This document shows positions 58,334 to 64,000 of a stretch of 64,000 nucleotides of DNA, in pieces (position 1 is the stretch's first letter; each line of letters opens with the position of its first letter). The notes below the pieces were generated by a model that was not told the origin of the DNA, made no database searches, and worked only from the letters and a program-made list of their open reading frames with translations. Source of the stretch: JABJMC01 sp964473745 (GTDB lineage Bacteria; Patescibacteriota; Gracilibacteria; UBA1369; UBA12473); assembly GCA_964473745.1 (NCBI GenBank), contig CAYYQE010000006.1:4223-68222 (forward strand), in the 5' to 3' direction. The position numbers and the translations under genes are program-made.

Positions 58334-59818
58334 ATGGGCGCTGAAGAGGGATCTACAGAATTAATGCATACAAGTGTAACAGAAGGCTTTACGGGAGATT
58401 TAGAAGTGTGTGTAGTCGAGGATGATCCTGCTGCGGAGGCCGTGGTCGTGGGTTTTTTAAAACATTTTTATAGTGATCGAATTAGAGCAGTTTTTACAGC
58501 TGGTTCGAGGGAGAGTTTTGATGAGTTAATACAAACGGAAGAGCGTAGATTGTGGCTGACAGATGTTTGTTTTGGATCTTATCAAACTGGAGAAAAACTA
58601 CCTTTTCAGGAAATGCTTGCTTATTTGCAGCGGCAGGAAGGTAGCACCGGCTGGGTAATAATGAGTGGTGTTGGAGTTGATGAATATGTTACGGCCTTAG
58701 GCGATCCGGGTGATGATATGCTGATTTCTGCCTTAGGAAAACCTTATGATATGAATGATTTTACTAGAGTTTTAGGCCCAATTTTTGATCATCTTGGAGG
58801 CATTCCATCATTAGATGATGATGACATCCCAGCCGAGGATATTGATTTGCCAGAAAATGTGCGATTTGCGGCCTTGATTGGGAGTTTTAGATTTTTTCCC
58901 GATTTAATAAAGCAATTACCAAAAGATCCAAGCCAAGTTGTTTCCGAAAATGCAGCTTATGATTTGTCTGGGAAGATTGCGCAAGAGTTAAAATATTTGC
59001 ATCGATTGTTAGAGCAAGGTTTAAATATTCAGTTTGTTGATCGTTGGAATAGGAGTTTTTCGCATGATGAAAATAGTCGGGATGATTGTTTGTTTGGCAT
59101 ATTAGAAGAGGTTGAGGGGGCGAGGTTTGTTTTGGAAGTTTGTCTGCATGATGTTAGAAATATTCTAAATCGGGGTGGTAATGAGAATTGTCCTTCCGAA
59201 GTGAAAGGCGAGGTAATGGAGCTTTTGGCAGTAGCGCGTGATTCTTTTGAAGATTATTATGCTACTTGTGAGCCACAATATTGGGTTTCACAATCATTGC
59301 AAGCTGCGATTGCAAGCAATGACCATAATTTTCCACAACGCACGGTAGAATTGCAGGATGAAGATGTGATGATTAATTGTCCGGCCGGGGCTTTGCGAAG
59401 TATTCTTCGTACTTTTTATTCAAATTTTGCCAAGGTGCGTCGAGTGACTGGCCAAGACGATGCGGTTTTGAATTTAGAGATACGACAAAATGGGGATGAA
59501 GTTGTTTTTCAAGTTTCTGATAATTTGAAAGCCTTTGACCAAGATCAATTAAAGCAACTTTTTGAGGAAGGAATTCGTAGTGAGAAAGGTGCGTTTGGAA
59601 TGGGTACGGGTTTAGCGCGGACTGCGGAAATTATTCAGGCTGCTGGTGGACGAATTACCTCTTATCATCATCGCCAACGGGATCATGAAATGGGAATGTG
59701 GGTCCAAAAATCACCCGGAGGTGAACCGCAAGAGCGCGTCCCGCGTGAGATTCCGATGGCCCCAGCAGGCACAACTAAGTTTTTTGAGTTTAGGCTCCCG
59801 ATATTATCGTATAAATAG
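58334..59818 (+). CDS. Receiver-first hybrid histidine kinase
   Basis: 494 residues, soluble. The N-terminal receiver domain has its full active site: acidic E29-D30, phospho-acceptor D77 (WLTDVCFG), S111 (IMSGVG) and K136 (ALGKPYD). The middle region carries an H-box-like motif with H272 (LHDVRNIL). The C-terminal HATPase has N364 (N box, YSNFAKV) and the glycine-rich GMGTGLA (422-428), but the G1 box reads SDNLKAF and lacks the usual Gly. No membrane segment or sensor is present, so its input is cytoplasmic or comes through the receiver. No cognate DNA-binding regulator lies nearby. ATP binding may be altered by the G1 change. Confidence 0.82.
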   Translation: MGAEEGSTELMHTSVTEGFTGDLEVCVVEDDPAAEAVVVGFLKHFYSDRIRAVFTAGSRESFDELIQTEERRLWLTDVCFGSYQTGEKLPFQEMLAYLQRQEGSTGWVIMSGVGVDEYVTALGDPGDDMLISALGKPYDMNDFTRVLGPIFDHLGGIPSLDDDDIPAEDIDLPENVRFAALIGSFRFFPDLIKQLPKDPSQVVSENAAYDLSGKIAQELKYLHRLLEQGLNIQFVDRWNRSFSHDENSRDDCLFGILEEVEGARFVLEVCLHDVRNILNRGGNENCPSEVKGEVMELLAVARDSFEDYYATCEPQYWVSQSLQAAIASNDHNFPQRTVELQDEDVMINCPAGALRSILRTFYSNFAKVRRVTGQDDAVLNLEIRQNGDEVVFQVSDNLKAFDQDQLKQLFEEGIRSEKGAFGMGTGLARTAEIIQAAGGRITSYHHRQRDHEMGMWVQKSPGGEPQERVPREIPMAPAGTTKFFEFRLPILSYK

Positions 59819-60569
59819 TAGTGGCGGCTTGAACTTGGCAGTCTTGAATAGTAGAGGGACGGCTAGTAATCATTCCGAGCGCTATTTTTATTCGATAAGG
59901 ACGCATTCCTATTAGTTTAGCCAATTTGTTGATAGCTTGATCTATTGGCGCGTAATGAGTGGAAATAGAAGTCCCTTTATCTAGGATTCCTTTTTGAACA
60001 ATTTGTCCTCTGTCGTAGATTTGCATAACTAGTAAAACGCAGGCTAAACCATAGCGATTAATACCTAAATGATCATCTTGATCTGGGATGGGGCCTAATT
60101 GATCGCGAGCCTCACGAAGAGCGGCAATGGCTTGTTGGCGGATTTCGGCTTCTGGGGCCTCCGCGGAAGTAGTTGCACCAGCTAGGTCCATTTGTTTTGC
60201 GGTTGCAAGTCTTTGAATAAGCAGAGCAAGTTCTTCGATAAATTCACTACAGGCTCGGTAATAATTACCAGATTCTGTTAAGGGGTCTGTTAGTTTGTTT
60301 AATACTCCTAGTAGCGGAGCCATTAGTTGGGGGTCGCATAAAAGTTTCAGTGTTTTTTGTTTTTCGGGGCCGGCCGCTAAAATATCAGTTGAAAGCTTTA
60401 ATAAAGCACTGGAAATTGCCTCTTTTTGATCAGGAGTTAAGCTGTTTAAATAAGTTCGTTCTTCATCGGTGAAAATTGGAGCGTCTAAAGTTTGAAGGCT
60501 TTGTTTTATTAGGGGGCAAGTAGGAACGATTTCGGTGGGGTGGCCAAGTTCTTGTTGGCCGGGTTGCAT
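59790..60569 (-). CDS. Hypothetical protein (259 aa)
   Basis: Not recognised. 259 residues, helical and soluble, no signal. Its 3' end overlaps the convergent kinase gene by 29 bases. It lies about 22 bases after rsmA in the same direction and so is the last gene of the P-ATPase/DUF167/rsmA run. The C-terminal part (HYAPIDQAINKLAKLIGMRP) has no known match to me. Confidence 0.62.
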   Translation of the reverse strand: MQPGQQELGHPTEIVPTCPLIKQSLQTLDAPIFTDEERTYLNSLTPDQKEAISSALLKLSTDILAAGPEKQKTLKLLCDPQLMAPLLGVLNKLTDPLTESGNYYRACSEFIEELALLIQRLATAKQMDLAGATTSAEAPEAEIRQQAIAALREARDQLGPIPDQDDHLGINRYGLACVLLVMQIYDRGQIVQKGILDKGTSISTHYAPIDQAINKLAKLIGMRPYRIKIALGMITSRPSTIQDCQVQAATTIYTIISGA

Positions 60570-60591
60570 AATGATTAATTAAAGGAGCGCA

Positions 60592-61350
60592 TTATAGCGT
60601 TTTTTGTAAATTAAGCCAATTTTTTATGGTGAGCGCCTCGGCACGAATGTTTTCGGAAAGTTTGAGGCGCGCAAATGTTTCGGGGGAGGCATCTAAATTG
60701 CGGATTAATTTTTTGCGTTTGTGAGCAAAGCCGCGGTGGATTAGATCGAATAATTTTGATAAGTCAGAGTCTTTGATAAGTGGTTTTTTGAAGAGGTTGA
60801 TTTGAAGAATGGCGGAATCGATTTTTGGTTTTGGTGAAAAGTGTGAAGCAGGAACTTTGCTAATGATTTTGGGGGTTCCAAAGAGCTGAGCTTGTAGAGC
60901 GAGGACGTTTAGTTTTCCAGGTTTGGCGCAGATTTTTTGAGCGACTTCTTTTTGGACGAGTAAGGTGAGGGTTTGCGGACGCTTTGAGTGTGGTTGGGCG
61001 CGCAAAAAATGGTTAATTATGGGGGAAGTGATGTAGTATGGAATGTTGGCAACTAATTTGTAGGGTGTTTTGGGTGGCGTGAACTCAAGGGCATCTTGAT
61101 GATGGATTTTTAAGTTGGGTTGATTAATGAATTTTTCGTTGAGTAAGGGAATGAGGCGATCGTCTAATTCTATTGTTTCAACTTGCGCCGCACGTTCAAC
61201 TAGTTCCGCGGTGAGGACTCCTTTCCCCGGCCCAATTTCGATGATGTGGTCGGTTGGTTTAATATTGGCCGCGGCTAAGATTTTATTAAGAGTGCCACGG
61301 TGTGTGAGAAAATTTTGGCCGAGAGATTTTTTGGCGAGTATTTTGTTCAT
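60592..61350 (-). CDS. rsmA: 16S rRNA (adenine(1518)-N(6)/adenine(1519)-N(6))-dimethyltransferase
   Basis: 252 residues (KsgA). It dimethylates two adjacent adenines in the 3' hairpin of 16S rRNA as a late ribosome assembly check. Motifs: KKSLGQNFLTH, the SAM loop IEIGPGKGVLT, the acidic ETIELD, and the catalytic NIPYYIT. Start overlaps the stop of the DUF167 gene (ATGA), giving coupled translation. Slightly shorter than the E. coli enzyme (273). Confidence 0.96.
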   Translation of the reverse strand: MNKILAKKSLGQNFLTHRGTLNKILAAANIKPTDHIIEIGPGKGVLTAELVERAAQVETIELDDRLIPLLNEKFINQPNLKIHHQDALEFTPPKTPYKLVANIPYYITSPIINHFLRAQPHSKRPQTLTLLVQKEVAQKICAKPGKLNVLALQAQLFGTPKIISKVPASHFSPKPKIDSAILQINLFKKPLIKDSDLSKLFDLIHRGFAHKRKKLIRNLDASPETFARLKLSENIRAEALTIKNWLNLQKTL

Positions 61351-61586
61351 CCTATTTTGATTAATTTAAGCGGTTCGGTTTTGCCGCTGATTATTGTGAT
61401 TTGATTTTTGGGAAGGTCGAAGTGTTTGCTTAAAAATTTAATGAGTTCAGTGTTGGCTTTGCCTTTTTCTGGGGGAGCGGCAATACGAATTTTAAGTGTT
61501 CCATCAGCCATTTTATCAACTATTTTTGACTTTGGACTTTTTGGAATTACTTTGACTCTGATGTACTTAGGATCAGTTTGCGGCAT
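61347..61586 (-). CDS. DUF167-family protein (YggU-like)
   Basis: 79 residues of the small DUF167/YggU family, which is widespread and of unknown function. The signature RIAAPPEKGKANTELIKFLSKHF is complete, followed by ITIISGKTEPLKLIKI. It starts 40 bases inside the 3' end of the P-type ATPase gene in another frame and overlaps rsmA by 4 bases. Its stop is TGA. Confidence 0.92.
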   Translation of the reverse strand: MPQTDPKYIRVKVIPKSPKSKIVDKMADGTLKIRIAAPPEKGKANTELIKFLSKHFDLPKNQITIISGKTEPLKLIKIG

Positions 61587-64000
61587 TCTTCAAGAATTAA
61601 AATTAAAAGAGATAAAGCGGCGAGAATAAGCCATTCCGTGAATGTTAAATGAATGGTGTGTAAGAAGTTTTGGAAGAAAGGAAGTTCAACAAATAGAATG
61701 AGCGTGATAAGGGAAATCCCAATGGCGCCAAGAAGCCAGCGGTTAGTGAAAAGGCCTAATTTGAAAATGGATTGTTTAAGACTGCGGGAGTTAAAAGCAT
61801 TAGCCATTTGGATCATAACTAAAATGGCAAAGGCGCTGGTGGAAGCTTTGAGGTAGGTGAGATTGTCAGAATCAAGTTCGTTGCCCCAGCTCCAGCCGTA
61901 GCGGTGCAGCATCCAAAAATAAGCAGTGGTAACAATGACGCCGATGGCTAAGCCAAGATAAACAAAGTGAAGTACAAAACCACGACGCATGAGGTGCTCA
62001 TTGCGGGGGCGAGGAGGCTTGTCCATAATCCCGGGTTCGGGCGGGTCTACGCCAAGGGCAATAGCTGGTAAAACATCTGTTCCTAAGTCCACGGCGAGAA
62101 TTAGGATGGCGGTAAGCGGGGCCGGGATCCCAAGTAGAATGGCGGTAAAAACAGTTACTAATTCACCGATATTACAGGAGAAAATATAGAAAACGAATTT
62201 GCGTAGGTTTTCGTAAATTGTGCGACCTTCGTGAACTGCTTTTACAATAGTTCCAAAGCTGTCGTCAGCTAGAATCATGTCCGCAGCTTCTTTGGAAACG
62301 TCAGTGCCAGTGATGCCCATTGCTACTCCAATATCAGCTCGTTTGAGGGCGGGAGCGTCGTTGACGCCATCTCCGGTCATGGCCACGATTTCACCACGAT
62401 GTTTTAGGGCCCGGACGATCTTGAGTTTGTGTTCAGGGCTTACGCGAGCAAAAACAATATTGCCTTGGTGTTTGCGGAAAAGTTTTTGAAGTTTTTTGTC
62501 AGTCATGCGTCCCAGTTCAAAGCCAGAGACTATAAGGGCGTCGTCTTGAGTCATGCCTATTTCTTTGGCAATAGCGGCCGCGGTAATACCGTAATCGCCG
62601 GTGATCATGTACATTTCAATGCCGGCTTTTTTGGCTGTGGCAACAGCGGAATAGACCTCTTTGCGAGCTGGGTCGATCATCCCGGTTAGGCCAATAAAAG
62701 TCATGTTTTTTTCAATGAGGGCCTTGGAGTATTGTTTTTTTCCACGAGGAATGCCGTGGCCGTCTAAGGGTCGTTCAGCAAAGGCTAAAACGCGAAGTGC
62801 TTTTTCCGCCATTTGTTTGTTGTGAGCGAGGATTTCTCGGCGTTTTTTTGGAGTGAGTTTTAGGCGGCGGCCATTTTCGTAAATATGAGTGCAGATTTTA
62901 AGAACTTCGTCGGGAGCTCCTTTTAAGTGGGCATGAATTTCTTTGGTGGTTTTGTTTTGGTCAATGGTGGTCATCATTTTGCGAGTGGAATCGAAGGGAA
63001 GTTCATGAAGCCTCCTAAAGTTTTTGAGGATGTCTCTGGGTTTGAATTTAGTTTTGGAAGCGGCAACAAGCAGGCAGCCCTCGGTTGGATCACCAATTAT
63101 GCGCCATGATTTACGGGTGTGGGAGAGTTTGGCGTTATTACATAAACAGGCCACTTCACATAGCTTTTCGATTTCGGGAATCGGGCGGGTGGTTTGCCAT
63201 TCTCCTTTTGGTTCGTAACCTTTGCCTGTGACTTTAAAGGCGTGATTGTCAGTAAGAATTTCAACCACTGTCATTTCGTTGCGCGTTAAGGTTCCGGTTT
63301 TATCTGAACAAATAACTGTGGTAGAGCCCAGTGTTTCGACCGACGAAAGTTTTTTTACAATGGAACGCTTTTTAGCGAGGCGTTGCACACCAATGGCTAG
63401 GGCAATCGTAATGGTGGCTGGTAAGCCTTCTGGTACAGCGGCAACGGCCACAGACGTCGCAAAAAGAAAAGTTTCGGCAAAAGGTTTTTCTTGCCAAATC
63501 CAACCAGCTAACAGGAGAAATCCGGAGATTACTAAGGTGATTTTCCCAACAAAAATGCCGATTTTATTAAGCTCTTTTTGGAGAGGGCTTTTGTCTTTTT
63601 GGGTGGTGCGGGTGAGATTGGCAATTTTACCAAATTCAGTTTCTTCACCAGTGCGAATGACTAGGGCTTTCCCGTTTCCATGAGTAACAGCTGTACCCAT
63701 GAACGCGATATTTTCATGCTCATCTAAGTTTAGTTCTTTTTTGTTGATGGGGTCAGTTACTTTGAGCACTGGCACGGATTCACCAGTTAAGGCTGATTCA
63801 TCAATATAAAGTTCATTTACTTCTAGTAGTCGGGCATCGGCTGGGACTGAATCGCCTTCGGATAGAATAATAATGTCGCCTGGGACGAGGCTGGAGGCTG
63901 GTATTTCTAGAGTTTCGCCGTTGCGAATAACTTTGGCGTGTGGGGCGAGCATGTTTTTAAGAGCTTCGAGCGCTTTTTCGGCTTTGTATTTTTGAAAAAA
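61547..64000 (-). CDS. P2-type cation-transporting ATPase (partial, cut by window edge)
   Basis: Open to the right edge; about 817 codons visible, with the start outside the window. It contains ALTGESVPV (actuator domain), the M4 ion motif AAVPEGLPATIT, the phosphorylated Asp in CSDKTGTLTRNEM, the nucleotide-domain KGAPDEVL, and MTGDGVNDAPALKRADIGVAMG. M5 and M6 carry NIGELV and AVDLGTDVLPA, and the C-terminal membrane helices follow. This is a P2-type pump, closest in motifs to bacterial Ca2+-ATPases (PMR1/SERCA-like), though Na+ or K+ cannot be excluded. The N-terminal domain is missing here only because of the window boundary. Confidence 0.93.
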   Translation of the reverse strand, partial: FFQKYKAEKALEALKNMLAPHAKVIRNGETLEIPASSLVPGDIIILSEGDSVPADARLLEVNELYIDESALTGESVPVLKVTDPINKKELNLDEHENIAFMGTAVTHGNGKALVIRTGEETEFGKIANLTRTTQKDKSPLQKELNKIGIFVGKITLVISGFLLLAGWIWQEKPFAETFLFATSVAVAAVPEGLPATITIALAIGVQRLAKKRSIVKKLSSVETLGSTTVICSDKTGTLTRNEMTVVEILTDNHAFKVTGKGYEPKGEWQTTRPIPEIEKLCEVACLCNNAKLSHTRKSWRIIGDPTEGCLLVAASKTKFKPRDILKNFRRLHELPFDSTRKMMTTIDQNKTTKEIHAHLKGAPDEVLKICTHIYENGRRLKLTPKKRREILAHNKQMAEKALRVLAFAERPLDGHGIPRGKKQYSKALIEKNMTFIGLTGMIDPARKEVYSAVATAKKAGIEMYMITGDYGITAAAIAKEIGMTQDDALIVSGFELGRMTDKKLQKLFRKHQGNIVFARVSPEHKLKIVRALKHRGEIVAMTGDGVNDAPALKRADIGVAMGITGTDVSKEAADMILADDSFGTIVKAVHEGRTIYENLRKFVFYIFSCNIGELVTVFTAILLGIPAPLTAILILAVDLGTDVLPAIALGVDPPEPGIMDKPPRPRNEHLMRRGFVLHFVYLGLAIGVIVTTAYFWMLHRYGWSWGNELDSDNLTYLKASTSAFAILVMIQMANAFNSRSLKQSIFKLGLFTNRWLLGAIGISLITLILFVELPFFQNFLHTIHLTFTEWLILAALSLLILILEECRKLILSTSESK

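Noticed and set aside
1..64000. CRISPR array or cas genes
   Set aside because: No regularly spaced repeats and no Cas-like protein were seen; the only protein-level repeats are the IIIPSG units and the DDPAKDPV linker.
1..64000. TGA reassigned to glycine or tryptophan
   Set aside because: rpe and the DUF167 gene end at TGA exactly at the family's C terminus, and conserved proteins show no internal TGA.

Overview
This window looks like a bacterial chromosome segment from an uncultivated, reduced-genome lineage, possibly Patescibacteria/CPR; that placement is inference. Support comes from the AT-leaning composition, the many orphan genes, weak ribosome binding sites, several apparently leaderless genes, a V-type instead of an F-type ATPase, and degraded versions of standard enzymes. 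TGA is used as a normal stop (rpe, the DUF167 gene), so the TGA-to-glycine lineages (Gracilibacteria, Absconditabacteria) are unlikely.

Layout. 1-10 kb: small-molecule and RNA enzymes (CYTH phosphatase/cyclase, redoxin, FKBP lipoprotein, ThiI, formyltransferase, ThpR, FolK), then pentose-phosphate/PRPP genes (a split degenerate transketolase, prs, rpiB). 10-15.6 kb: VapBC-like toxin-antitoxin pair with a palindromic operator, a 1104-residue orphan, rpe, a hairpin-rich non-coding element and tRNA-Arg(GCG). 16.5-18.3 kb: a sharply GC-rich island with one MFS/POT-like transporter, foreign or chimeric. 18.4-27.4 kb: orphans and uvrB, whose Walker A motif is split by a 546-residue LAGLIDADG intein; a two-part orphan probably broken by a frameshift. 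27.4-36.8 kb (minus): complete V-type ATPase operon H-I-K-E-C-F-A-B-D, with Na+-site residues in subunit K, followed by a membrane protein with four 12-residue IIIPSG repeats. 36.8-41.6 kb (minus): DnaQ-DinG fusion with a ruined helicase core, then CARDB and SLH surface proteins.

41.6-58.3 kb is a nucleotide-synthesis district: carA (minus), then purL-purQ, pyrB-pyrC, pyrD-pyrK, pyrE-pyrF (plus). It is interrupted by at least seven orphan genes, several with strong sigma70-type promoters. Prs, RpiB and Rpe upstream would supply PRPP, and carA-pyrF would make UMP; carB is not in the window. The right end has a receiver-first hybrid histidine kinase and a minus-strand run: P2-type cation ATPase (cut by the window edge), DUF167, rsmA, orphan.

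The most unusual signal lies between carA and purL: a minus-strand, 71-nt, tRNA-like RNA (42854-42924). It has a tmRNA-like acceptor stem with a G3-U70 wobble, a T arm and encoded CCA, but a minimal D hairpin and a 10-bp stem with a pentaloop where an anticodon arm should be. It is followed by a terminator-like hairpin and an imperfect partial copy of itself.
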